A DNA stretch of 64,000 nucleotides from Brevibacterium atlanticum (GTDB taxonomy: Bacteria; Actinomycetota; Actinomycetes; Actinomycetales; Brevibacteriaceae): the NCBI RefSeq assembly GCF_011617245.1, contig NZ_CP050152.1:3586503-3650502 (forward strand). Reading direction: 5' to 3'. Position numbers and translations under genes: made by a program. Shown here in pieces: positions 35,290 to 43,674 of the stretch. A model generated the notes under the pieces. It had not been told where the DNA came from, searched no databases, and worked only from the letters and a program-made list of their open reading frames with translations. Numbering within the stretch: position 1 is the first letter of the stretch; every line of letters begins with the position of its first letter.

Positions 35290-36537
35290 TCAGAAGCGGC
35301 TCGGAGAGATGCGGGTGAGGAGCTCCTCAGACAACGTCGGCCTTCCGTCGGTCATGAGTCCGGCGAGCAGTCGTGCCGACCCCGGGGCCAGCGTCAGGCC
35401 GAGCATCGAGTGGCCGGAGTTGATGAAGACATTCGTCACCGAGGCGAGGCGCCCGATGACGGGGAGCCCGTCCGGGGCCATGGGGCGCGATCCCGCCCAC
35501 GGGTTCTGCTCACCGCTTCCGTCGCCCCAGTCACGGAAGGCTTCCTGCGCGGAACGACGGATGGCGCCGACGCGGGTGTCGTTGACACGGTCGTCCCGGC
35601 TGCCGAACTCCATGGTTCCAGCCAGACGAAGCATGCCGTTGAGCGGTGTGACGGCGACGCGAGCGTCCTCGAGGGTCAGCGAGGTCTTCAGTTCGATCGG
35701 GGCTGGGGCGTAGTCGATGCTGTAGCCCTTCCCCGAGCAGATCGGGATCTTCTCGCCGATTTCGGCCGCCAGAGCGCCGGAGGGGACTCCCGCGGCAATG
35801 ACGAAGGAATCGGCACCGATGACCTCGGCGTCGGTCGTGACCACGGCGGTCACGGTGTCGCCGGTGCGCACGAACCGACCGATGCGCGTGCCCTCACGGA
35901 CATCGACACCGAAAGCGGACAGCTTCGCGAGCAGGCCCGCAGTCAGGGAATCGGGCTCGAGCTGTCGGTCGTCGGGGAAGAAGAGCCCGTGGCGGATGCG
36001 TTCGCTCAGCGCGGGTTCGGCCTCGTAGACCTCATCGTCGTGCAGGCACCGGGGATGGTGGCCCGCGGCTTCGAAGGCCGGCAGACTCTCGCAGTGTTCA
36101 TCGAATCGTTCGCGGGTCGCGAAGGCGAGCAGCACTCCACGGTCGTGCATCTCGAAGTCGATGCCCTGCCGTTGGTACTCGTCGAAGAGGTCGTTCGCGT
36201 CCTCCCCGAGACGCAGGAGGAGGTCGAGCCCGACGGCGAAGTCGCGGGTGTTGCAGTGAGCGGCCATGCGCAGCAGGAACCTGAGGTACCCAGGAGCCAA
36301 GGACGGCCTGATCGACAGCGGACTGTCGGGGCTGAGCATCCAGCGGATGCCCTGCAGGAGCACACCCGGCGCGGGAACCGGTGTGCTTTCAGCGATCGCG
36401 ATCTTCGCAGCGTTGCCGTGGGAGGCGCCGGAACCGCAGCGCTCGGCCTCGATGACAGTGACGTCATGGCCGCGCAGAGCCAGTTCGTATGCGCTGGTCA
36501 GCCCGATCACGCCGCCTCCGATGACGACAGTCCTCAT
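35290..36537 (-). CDS. FAD-dependent D-amino acid oxidase/dehydrogenase (DadA-like)
   Basis: The 415-residue protein begins with an ADP-binding Rossmann motif (VVIGGGVIGLTSAYELALRG) ending in the Glu of VIEAE that binds FAD ribose. C-terminal blocks (PWAGSRPMAPDGLPVIG, NVFINSGHSMLGLTLAPGSA) are typical of DadA/DAO enzymes. In this cluster it likely oxidises D-4-hydroxyproline or another D-imino acid made by the epimerase. The ATG at 36537 is chosen for the perfect GGAGGT 6 bases upstream. A later deaminase and semialdehyde dehydrogenase of the 4-hydroxyproline route are not in the window. Confidence 0.85.
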   Translation of the reverse strand: MRTVVIGGGVIGLTSAYELALRGHDVTVIEAERCGSGASHGNAAKIAIAESTPVPAPGVLLQGIRWMLSPDSPLSIRPSLAPGYLRFLLRMAAHCNTRDFAVGLDLLLRLGEDANDLFDEYQRQGIDFEMHDRGVLLAFATRERFDEHCESLPAFEAAGHHPRCLHDDEVYEAEPALSERIRHGLFFPDDRQLEPDSLTAGLLAKLSAFGVDVREGTRIGRFVRTGDTVTAVVTTDAEVIGADSFVIAAGVPSGALAAEIGEKIPICSGKGYSIDYAPAPIELKTSLTLEDARVAVTPLNGMLRLAGTMEFGSRDDRVNDTRVGAIRRSAQEAFRDWGDGSGEQNPWAGSRPMAPDGLPVIGRLASVTNVFINSGHSMLGLTLAPGSARLLAGLMTDGRPTLSEELLTRISPSRF

Positions 36538-36623
36538 CCGGCCACCTCCATTGGTCTCCCGGGTCGGCGGAACCGTGATCGGCGTTGGCATCACATGTCA
36601 GACTGCCACGATCATGGCCCTCG

Positions 36624-36634
36624 TTGTATGACAA
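36624..36634. promoter_or_regulatory. FCD-type GntR operator candidate
   Basis: TTGTATGACAA fits the FadR/FCD-subfamily pattern TNGTNNNACNA. It lies between the end of the GntR gene and the start of the DadA-like gene, where it could control the enzyme operon. Related sequences occur at 38120-38148. Confidence 0.45.
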
Positions 36635-36701
36635 TACATTGGCAGGTACGCTGCGCAGAGTTCGCCAAATCGTCAATGCCGCCTCGGCGCAGATCGGACC
36701 C

Positions 36702-37433
36702 TCAGTCTCTGCCGATGCTTCCGGAGACGAGAAGGGCGAGTTCCTGGGCGCTGTCCATCGTGTGCACGTCGAGTGCGGTGCGAATGCGAGCCCGGTCGCC
36801 GCTGCGAATGGCGCGCATGAGTGCTGCATGGATCGCATGCGCACGGACGGAATCACGCCTGGTGAACTGGTCATAAGCGAGGATGATCGTCATCTGAGCC
36901 TCGACCACAGGCCAGATGCGCATCAGGAGGTAGTTGTCCGCGGCCTCCCAGATTCCGCGGTGGAAGCGGACGTGCGCCTCATGCACGGCAAGCGGATCGG
37001 CTGCACTGCTCTCACTCTCGAAGCGCTTCCAGATCTCCTCGAGGCGCTCCAGGCGTTCTCCGGTGGCATCGTCGAGGATCTCGTCGATGGCTTCGGTGTC
37101 GAGTGCCACGCGGACACGCGCGATCTCGAGCATCGAGTCGACCTCGATATTCGCCACGCGCAGACCGCGGTAGGCCTCCTGGATGAGGAACCCGTCGCGG
37201 GCCATCTGGTTGAGCGCCTCCCGGGCGGTCGGGCGACTGACCTCGAGCGACGAGGTCAGCTCCGCCTCGATGATCCGCTGCCCGGGAGCGAGTTCGCCGA
37301 GCACGATCCGACGCTTGATCTCATCGATCACACGCTGTCGACGTTCGGTGTTCGATGCCGATTGGCGCCCGGCGCCACGGTCAGACTTCGAACCGCGACC
37401 TTCTTTGGCTACCCCCGCGTCCCTCGACCCCAT
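36702..37433 (-). CDS. GntR-family regulator, FCD (FadR-like) subfamily
   Basis: The 243-residue protein has a disordered basic N terminus (about 1-30), a winged helix-turn-helix (VIDEIKRRIVLGELAPGQRI and VSRPTAREALNQMARDG) and an all-helical FCD ligand domain. The FCD metal-type residues are visible in HEAHVRFHRGIWEAA and HAIHAALMRAI. AAGGAGG precedes the ATG. It lies just upstream of the hydroxyproline-type genes on the same strand and is likely their repressor, with an imino acid as ligand. Confidence 0.87.
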   Translation of the reverse strand: MGSRDAGVAKEGRGSKSDRGAGRQSASNTERRQRVIDEIKRRIVLGELAPGQRIIEAELTSSLEVSRPTAREALNQMARDGFLIQEAYRGLRVANIEVDSMLEIARVRVALDTEAIDEILDDATGERLERLEEIWKRFESESSAADPLAVHEAHVRFHRGIWEAADNYLLMRIWPVVEAQMTIILAYDQFTRRDSVRAHAIHAALMRAIRSGDRARIRTALDVHTMDSAQELALLVSGSIGRD

Positions 37434-37468
37434 TTCAGCCCCTCCTTCGGTCCCTCTGCGCCGCCCGG

Positions 37469-38062
37469 TCAGACTGCGAGGATACGGCCGGTGACATTGC
37501 CTTCGACGGAGCGCACGAACGCGGTGGCGACCTGCTCGTCGGTCACCGGCACCATTCCGGCGAAAGCGTCGTGATAGTGCGGCGAGTTCGCGAGCACGTT
37601 CGGGCTGACTGCGTTGACGCGGATGCCGCGCGGAAGCTCGGGTGCCGCGGAGATGACGAAGGATTCGACAGCACCATTGGCCAGGGCCGCAGCCGCCGCC
37701 GTCGGCACGGGTTCGCGGCTGAGCACGCCGGTAACGAACGTGATCGAACCTCCGTCGCTGAGGTGGTCGAGACCCTGAGTGACGAATTCGATCTGCCCGA
37801 GCGTCTTCGACACGAAGGCTGCGGTGTAGTCCTCCCGGGTGAGCTCGGTGACCGGTTTGAATGCGGCCGAGCCCACGGCCACGACGATCGCATCGACGGT
37901 ACCGACAGCATCGAGGAGACGAGAGATCGAGTCAGCATCGGACGTGTCGACTCCCGGGTCGGTCGAGCGGGTGACACCGAGGACCTCATGGCCGCGCTTC
38001 TCGAGCTCGGCACGGGCGACTCCTCCGACATGTCCACCGGATCCCACCAACAGAATCTTCAT
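37469..38062 (-). CDS. Short-chain dehydrogenase/reductase
   Basis: The 197-residue protein is a short SDR with an N-terminal nucleotide motif (ILLVGSGGHVGG) and an SDR-like end (GIRVNAVSPNVLANSPHYHDAF). The usual YxxxK is not evident at the expected place: the segment reads AAAAALANGAVESFVISAA, so catalysis may differ or be weak. A perfect AGGAGGT precedes the ATG. It sits 35 bases upstream of the GntR gene on the same strand, with paired operator-like repeats at its promoter, so it may belong to the same regulon. Substrate unknown. Confidence 0.75.
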   Translation of the reverse strand: MKILLVGSGGHVGGVARAELEKRGHEVLGVTRSTDPGVDTSDADSISRLLDAVGTVDAIVVAVGSAAFKPVTELTREDYTAAFVSKTLGQIEFVTQGLDHLSDGGSITFVTGVLSREPVPTAAAAALANGAVESFVISAAPELPRGIRVNAVSPNVLANSPHYHDAFAGMVPVTDEQVATAFVRSVEGNVTGRILAV

Positions 38063-38119
38063 CCTGACCTCCTTGCAGTCGTCGAACGATCGCATCGGCC
38101 GCTCGGCCGATGCCGATCT

Positions 38120-38148
38120 TTGTCAGACATTCTTGAATTGACTGACAA
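38120..38148. promoter_or_regulatory. Inverted operator-like repeat upstream of the SDR gene
   Basis: TTGTCAG (38120-38126) and CTGACAA (38142-38148) form a perfect 7-bp inverted repeat with a 15-base spacer. Each arm extends toward the TTGTNNGNCAA pattern also seen at 36624. It lies 58-86 bases before the SDR start and may bind the neighbouring FCD regulator. Confidence 0.45.
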
Positions 38149-38249
38149 TGCCGAGTCTAGGGGATGCGTTCCCATCCGACCAGCGTGGAGGCAGGCCCGA
38201 GGAATCTCCCGATGAACCAGCATGGCCGACCATGGGCCTGGAACGACAG

Positions 38250-38288
38250 AATCCCCGCGATCCGATGTGTCATCGGATCGCGGGGATT
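38250..38288 (-). terminator. 18-bp hairpin after tRNA-Ser(GCT)
   Basis: A perfect 18-bp stem (38250-38267 with 38271-38288, arm AATCCCCGCGATCCGATG) with a 3-base loop lies just 3' of the tRNA on the minus strand. Only a short, broken T stretch follows. Confidence 0.75.
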
Positions 38289-38298
38289 CAGCAGTACG

Positions 38299-38387
38299 CG
38301 GAGCCGGTGGGATTTGAACCCACGGTCCCCCGTTCGGAGGACTTCACCTTAGCAGGGTGACGCTTTCGGCCGCTCAGCCACGACTCC
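38299..38387 (-). tRNA. tRNA-Ser (anticodon GCT)
   Basis: The 89-base class II tRNA reads GGAGTCGTGGCTGAGCGG at its 5' end. The anticodon stem TCACC/GGTGA holds loop CTGCTAA with anticodon GCT. A long variable arm (TCCTCCGAACGGGGGA) precedes the T-arm with TTCAAAT, and the acceptor closes with CGGCTCC plus G. It decodes AGC/AGU. Confidence 0.95.
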
Positions 38388-38765
38388 ATCCGCAATGCCC
38401 TGGCCGCCTCCGACGAAATCATCGTCGACAGACCTGCCAGCACTACGGATAACAGCCTAAGGGAAAGGAGCCATCCAGAGCAAAGCGCAGGCGGCAGGAG
38501 TGGGCTTCGTCATAGAAGGAGCGACCCGTGATCGGCGGAAATCCGGGCCGATCGTCCCGATTCCTCTGCTCCCCCACACCGGAATTCCAGCATTCATCAA
38601 TGTCCGGGCGTAAAATCGGCATGATGTGCCTTGCGGTCTGCTCACCTTTCCTTCCGGGAAATCATCCGGGACCCCCTGCATCCTCGAGATGCTCCCGACG
38701 CTGACGGATGAGAACGACGAGCGGGCCGCTCAGCACGAAATGACAGTCTTTGAGGAGTAGACAAC
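38388..38765. other. Intergenic region between tRNA-Ser and the LCP gene
   Basis: About 380 bases hold the divergent promoters of the tRNA and the LCP gene. I see no clear operator, RNA or gene. A short minus-strand frame near 38457-38681 has no ribosome site or recognisable content. Confidence 0.35.
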
Positions 38766-41252
38766 TTGCCAGAGTTTCCCCCTGACAAGCACGGACCGCA
38801 TGAGAACGACCCCGATTCTCATGCCGCCGGGCGTCGGCTCCGCGCCTCCGCTCGCCCTCGTTTCCGCGGCGACACCGCTGCCAGCGACAATGGTCCGGCC
38901 CCGCAGGGGAACGCCGGTGGCTCCGGCGGTTCCCGGTCCGCGAGCAGGCAGCAAGGCGGCAACGGCTCATCTGACCGCTTATCGGGAACTTCCGAGTACA
39001 CCAGCGCCCGCCCGGCCGATGGACGATCCGTATCCCGCTCGAGTTCGTCGGCGAGCTCAGCCCATTCTTCTTCGAACGAGCAGCACCCTGCCCCGACTCC
39101 GCGTCCGGTAGCACCGCGCACCCGCCGCGAGGCCCGCATGCTGCGCGCCGCGGCCGCCAGCGGAGCATCCGCAGCCGGTGTGGCTGCTGCCGCGGGATCG
39201 AATACCCCGCCCGACAAATACTCCGATGCCCCGCGCACCTCGGACCGTTCCTCAAGCGCCTCTGACCGTTCCTCCCGTACCTCGGACCGTACCTCGCGTT
39301 CTTCCGAGCGCCGAGGCGGCTCCGCCCGACGAAGCAACGACGATGCCCCGCGCACATTCGCGGACAACCGCATGGCAGCCTCGGAGAGGGATGCTGACGA
39401 CGAAGCACCGACGACTCGGCGCGATGCTCGCGAACGTCGCGCCGCTGACGACCGCCGCGGTCGCGGCCGCAACGGCGCCCGCAATTCGGCACGCAGCGCA
39501 GCCGGAGCCGTTGCGGCCGGCGCGGGCGCATCCGAACGGGCACAGAATCGCACGCCGAAGTCCGACGGTGACTCAACCGTCCACGAACCCGCACGTGCCC
39601 GCCGGCATTCCTCCCGCCTCGGCGAATCCTTCCCCAGTCTCGTCGGCTGGACCTCGCTCAGCACGCTGCTGCCGGGTGTCGGACTGCTGCGCACGCGCTT
39701 CCGTCCCGCCGGCCTCATCGTCTTCGGACTCTTCGTCCTCATCCTCCTCACCGGGCTGATCTATCTGCTCGTCAAAGGGCCGGTACGCGCGGCAGCGACG
39801 ATCGTCTCGAGCCCGTCCCTGTTGAACTTCCTTGCCATCGGCGCGATCCTCGTCGCCGTGATCTGGATCCTCGTGATGATCGTGTCCCACCTCGGGCTGC
39901 GACGCGGGCATCGGTACCGGCCCTGGCAGAACAAGCTCGCCGGCGTCCTCGTCGTCTCTCTCGCGCTCATCATCGGCATCCCGCTGGGCGTCGGATCCGT
40001 CTTCGCCAGGGTCCAGTCCTCGACGGTCGCGAGCCTCTTCGGCGACAGCACCGGCAAGTCCGAGAACGCCGAAGATCTGTGGGCGGACAAGCCCTACATC
40101 AACGTCTTCCTCATGGGTCGTGACAACGGCGACGACCGCGAAGGCACCCGCCCGGACACGATGCTCGTCGCCTCGATCGACACGAAGACCGGCAACGCCG
40201 CGCTCATCTCCGTCCCCCGCAACCTCGCGTTCCCGATCTTCCCCGAGGGCAGCGAGCTCGAGAAGCAGTGGCCCGACGGATTCCGACCCTCGGGCAACTC
40301 CTCGGAAGACCTCATCAACGCCGTGTGGCAGTGGGGCGATCAGAACAAGGACTCCATCGGCGACACCCACGGACTCGAACCGGGAATGTGGACGACGATG
40401 CAGGCAGTGGAAGGGTCCCTCGGCCTCAACCTCGACTATTGGGCCTCGGTCGACATGGCCGGATTCGAAGACGTCGTCGACGCCATCGGCGGCGTGAAGA
40501 TCGACGTCGAACGTCCCATCCCGATGGGCGGCGGCAAGTCGATGTCCGGCGTGGCCAACGAGATCTACGGTTGGGTCGATCCCGGCCAGCAGACTCTCAA
40601 GGGCAAGGATGCGCTGTGGTACGTCCGCTCCCGTGAGGGCAGCGACAACTACGACCGCATGTGCCGTCAGCAGCGGATGCTCAAGACTACGTTGGAGCAG
40701 GTCGACCCGCAGGAGATCGCCTCGGCCTATCCGAAGCTCGCGAACTCGGCGACGCGGAACATCGCGACCTCGATTCCGCAGAATGAGATCCCGGCCTTCA
40801 TCGAACTCGCCCTGATGATGCAGAAGGGCGACGTCACCTCGGTGCAGATCAACAACGACGTCACCCCCACCTACGACCCCGACTTCGACGTTCTGCACAA
40901 GTGGATCCTCGGCGAGGTCAAGGGTGCTTCGAACGGTGATGAGTCGACAGCGCAGCCGACCAACGACGGCAGCAAGTCTCAGGACTCCGGCGAGGATGAG
41001 GATTCGTCGTCCGGCACCGACGAGACCACCGAGGCTGCCGACTCCGCCGACTCTGCGGACTCAAGCGAGTCCGGCGATGAGTCCGGCACCGAGGAGGGTG
41101 CGACCGAGTCGTCGACTCCGGGTGAGCCCAACGCCGAAGGCAAGTGCTACCCGAAGGGCTACAAGCCCGGTGACGACTTCCCCGGATACCCGGGAAACAC
41201 CGGCGGAACCGCTGGCACGGAAGGCACCGACGGAACCGGCGAGCAGGGGTGA
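38766..41252 (+). CDS. LytR-CpsA-Psr (LCP) family cell-wall glycopolymer ligase
   Basis: The 828-residue protein has an unusually long, disordered, Ser/Arg/Ala-rich cytoplasmic part (about 1-310), three membrane helices (about 316-338, 351-376, 390-415) and an extracytoplasmic LCP domain (about 445-650). LCP residues are seen in MGRDNGDDREGTRPDTM and SVPRNL, with the later Arg-rich block WYVRSREGSDNYDRMCRQQRM. LCP enzymes transfer teichoic acid- or arabinogalactan-type polymers to peptidoglycan. The tail from about 715 is acidic and Ser/Thr/Gly-rich. The start is a TTG with GAGGAG 8 bases upstream. The stop overlaps the next gene (GTGA). Confidence 0.88.
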   Translation: MPEFPPDKHGPHENDPDSHAAGRRLRASARPRFRGDTAASDNGPAPQGNAGGSGGSRSASRQQGGNGSSDRLSGTSEYTSARPADGRSVSRSSSSASSAHSSSNEQHPAPTPRPVAPRTRREARMLRAAAASGASAAGVAAAAGSNTPPDKYSDAPRTSDRSSSASDRSSRTSDRTSRSSERRGGSARRSNDDAPRTFADNRMAASERDADDEAPTTRRDARERRAADDRRGRGRNGARNSARSAAGAVAAGAGASERAQNRTPKSDGDSTVHEPARARRHSSRLGESFPSLVGWTSLSTLLPGVGLLRTRFRPAGLIVFGLFVLILLTGLIYLLVKGPVRAAATIVSSPSLLNFLAIGAILVAVIWILVMIVSHLGLRRGHRYRPWQNKLAGVLVVSLALIIGIPLGVGSVFARVQSSTVASLFGDSTGKSENAEDLWADKPYINVFLMGRDNGDDREGTRPDTMLVASIDTKTGNAALISVPRNLAFPIFPEGSELEKQWPDGFRPSGNSSEDLINAVWQWGDQNKDSIGDTHGLEPGMWTTMQAVEGSLGLNLDYWASVDMAGFEDVVDAIGGVKIDVERPIPMGGGKSMSGVANEIYGWVDPGQQTLKGKDALWYVRSREGSDNYDRMCRQQRMLKTTLEQVDPQEIASAYPKLANSATRNIATSIPQNEIPAFIELALMMQKGDVTSVQINNDVTPTYDPDFDVLHKWILGEVKGASNGDESTAQPTNDGSKSQDSGEDEDSSSGTDETTEAADSADSADSSESGDESGTEEGATESSTPGEPNAEGKCYPKGYKPGDDFPGYPGNTGGTAGTEGTDGTGEQG

Positions 41253-43516
41253 GCGCGGCCGATCGGACGCAGACTCCCGCGGTCGCGATCATCGGCGTCG
41301 GCCCGCGCGGACTCACCGTCCTCGAACGGCTCGTGGCACTGGCCGCGAAACGCTTCGCCGGACGCGAGGATGAGACCGCACCCGCGCTGACCATCCACCT
41401 CATCGACCCGTATCCGCCGGGGGCAGGCATCGTCTGGCGCACCGATCAGCCGAAATCCCTGCTGATGAACACGACCATCGCCGAGCAGACCGTCTTCCCC
41501 GATGCCAGCTGTACCTTCCTCGACGAGGATGAGGAACCCGCCGGCCCATCGATGGGCGAATGGTATGTCGCCGGCGGCGGTACCGAACCGCTCGACTCGA
41601 CCTTCCCCAGCCGCGCCCTCTACGGTCGCTACCTCCGCGACTCCTATGAGCGCATCCGCCGCAGTGCTCCCGCCTCCGTCGAGGTCGTCGAGCACCTCAC
41701 GAAGGCCGAATCCGTCATCGACCTGCCCGCCATGGACTTCCCGGGGGCGGCCGGCGAGTCAGGCGCCGGAACTGCGGTCGGGGCGGGGGTCGGATCCGGC
41801 GACGGGACACAGACCGCCGACGCCGAGGCGGCCGAGACGGTCTCCCGCCCCGCCGGGACTCAGGACTCGATCCCTCCCGAACAGCTCGTGCGGTGCCAGG
41901 ACGGGACGACGATCATCGCCTCGGCCGTGGTCCTGGCCGTCGGCCACATCCCCAGCGCCCAGCCCGAGGAGCGCGCCCGCCTGGCCGCCTTCGCCGAGCG
42001 CAGCGGCGGACTGTACCTGCCGCAGGGCCTGCCGGCGGAAACCCCCGTCGCCGAGGTGGCCCCCGGTGACCGTGTCATCGTCCGCGGCATGGGGCTCAAC
42101 TACTTCGACCTGCAGACCCTGTTCACCCATGAACGCGGTGGTCGCTACGTCCCGTCCTCAGAAGGCGAGCTGCGCTACGAGCCCAGCGGGCTCGAACCGA
42201 GCTTGGCCCTGGGCTCCCGCCGGGGGATTCCCTACCGCAGCAAGCCGATCTGTCGGGAGCACCCAAAGAGGGATTGGCCGCTGCGCTATTTCACTCGGGA
42301 GAACATCGCTCTGCTGGCCGGTCTCGACGACCTCGACGGCGACCGTTCCGCCGAGGCCCGGTTCAACGATCAGCTGTGGCCGCTCATCCTCGCCGACCTG
42401 CGCCTGGCCTACTATCGCACACTCTCCCAGGTCCGCCCCGAGGCATTCGCCGGTGACCCCGGACAGCTGCGCGAGGCCATCGCCGAGGCGGTCTCGCGCC
42501 ACCTGACCCGCCGCACCTGGCAGGAGACCCACCCGCAGGCGAACGTTTCCGGCCGGGGTGACCCGGAGGACGCATCCATCCAGGCTGCCGCGCCGGGGGC
42601 ATCCGGCCCGCGAGCCACAGCGAGTGCAACGGCCACCGAGGACGCCGCCCGTCAGGGACGTGTCACCCGCGAAGCGTTCGCGTGGTCGGAGATCGAGGAG
42701 GCACTCGTTCCCGATCCGGCCGACCGCATGTCCTTGCACGAGCTGCTCAACCCGCTCGAGGGCGAGCTCTTCAACAGCCGCGAACCCGGGGAACCCGGTT
42801 CGCTGCACGAATGGATGCTCGAGTTCCTGCGCACCGATCTGCATGCCTCGCTGGCCGGCCCGACCGGCAGCCCGGAGAAGGCGCTGTTTCCGGTGCTGTG
42901 GCAGTCTCGGCTGCTGCTCAAGGAGCTCATCGTCGCCGGTCACATCGACCGGGTGAGCATCGACATGGAGATCCTCGGCTGGTTCGAGGGCTTCGTCTCC
43001 GGCATCTGCGACGGTCCTCCCCCGCAGCGCATCGCCGAACTCCTCGCTCTCGCCGAAGCCGGTGTCGTGACCTTCATCGGCCCCGACATGCGCATCGAAG
43101 AGAACCCGGCCGCCACCTCGGCGACGGAGGCGAACCCGGATATCTTCACGGTCACCTCGGCGCAGGCCGCCGGACGCATCACCGGCAACGTCGTCATCGA
43201 CGCGGCGTCGCCGACGAACTCGGTGTCCCGGGCCGCCGATGTCCTGCTGCACGGCATGCTCGAACGCGGACAGCTCACCGCCGCCCGCCTGACCTTGGAC
43301 GATGGTCGGGAGAAGTTCCTCAACGGACTCGCGCTCACCCCGCGCCCCTATCGGACGATCGACGTCGCGGGACAGGTCCATCCGCGTCGATTCGCTCTGT
43401 CGATCCAGCTGTCCTCGAGGCAGTGGGGTCTGGCAATCGCAGCTAACCCGGGAGCCAACGCCGCCACGCTCAACGACTCTCACGCCGCCGCCGAGGCGAT
43501 CCTCGACCTCCTCTGA
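41249..43516 (+). CDS. Large FAD/NAD(P)-binding protein (COG4529-like)
   Basis: The 755-residue protein starts at a GTG overlapping the LCP stop. It has an N-terminal FAD Rossmann motif (VAIIGVGPRGLTVLERLVAL) and the blocks HLIDPYPPGAGIVWR and NTTIAEQTVFPD that mark the FAD-NAD(P)-binding (HI0933/COG4529-like) family. A second nucleotide site is suggested by VVLAVGHIPSAQPEE and VIVRGMGLNYFD. Two Ala/Gly-rich inserts (about 170-205 and 430-465) look like linkers. The reaction is unknown; homologues have been linked to N-hydroxylation or to adenylate-forming clusters without clear proof. Coupling to an LCP gene hints at an envelope-related role. Confidence 0.7.
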   Translation: MSAADRTQTPAVAIIGVGPRGLTVLERLVALAAKRFAGREDETAPALTIHLIDPYPPGAGIVWRTDQPKSLLMNTTIAEQTVFPDASCTFLDEDEEPAGPSMGEWYVAGGGTEPLDSTFPSRALYGRYLRDSYERIRRSAPASVEVVEHLTKAESVIDLPAMDFPGAAGESGAGTAVGAGVGSGDGTQTADAEAAETVSRPAGTQDSIPPEQLVRCQDGTTIIASAVVLAVGHIPSAQPEERARLAAFAERSGGLYLPQGLPAETPVAEVAPGDRVIVRGMGLNYFDLQTLFTHERGGRYVPSSEGELRYEPSGLEPSLALGSRRGIPYRSKPICREHPKRDWPLRYFTRENIALLAGLDDLDGDRSAEARFNDQLWPLILADLRLAYYRTLSQVRPEAFAGDPGQLREAIAEAVSRHLTRRTWQETHPQANVSGRGDPEDASIQAAAPGASGPRATASATATEDAARQGRVTREAFAWSEIEEALVPDPADRMSLHELLNPLEGELFNSREPGEPGSLHEWMLEFLRTDLHASLAGPTGSPEKALFPVLWQSRLLLKELIVAGHIDRVSIDMEILGWFEGFVSGICDGPPPQRIAELLALAEAGVVTFIGPDMRIEENPAATSATEANPDIFTVTSAQAAGRITGNVVIDAASPTNSVSRAADVLLHGMLERGQLTAARLTLDDGREKFLNGLALTPRPYRTIDVAGQVHPRRFALSIQLSSRQWGLAIAANPGANAATLNDSHAAAEAILDLL

Positions 43517-43535
43517 CGGTGCCGCGCGAGAAACG

Positions 43536-43595
43536 GCACACTCTTCTCTGAACTACTCACCGAAAAACGTGAGTACTCCAGAGAAGAGTGTGCCC
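43536..43595. terminator. Long bidirectional hairpin between convergent genes
   Basis: Outer arms GGCACACTCTTCTCTG (43536-43551) and its complement (43580-43595) pair perfectly over 16 bp. An inner 7-bp stem TACTCAC/GTGAGTA (43555-43561 with 43570-43576) surrounds an A-rich loop. It lies between convergent genes and can end both transcripts. Confidence 0.7.
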
Positions 43596-43674
43596 CAACG
43601 TGCTTGCCGGCAGTGTCGTGGGTCGGGCGCCGGGCCGCCCGGCACCCCGCCGCGCACCCGCCCCGCGCGACGCC

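Noticed and set aside
38299..38387. tRNA-Ser as an attachment site for an integrated element
   Set aside because: No integrase, no direct repeat of the tRNA 3' end and no compositional break were seen on either side.
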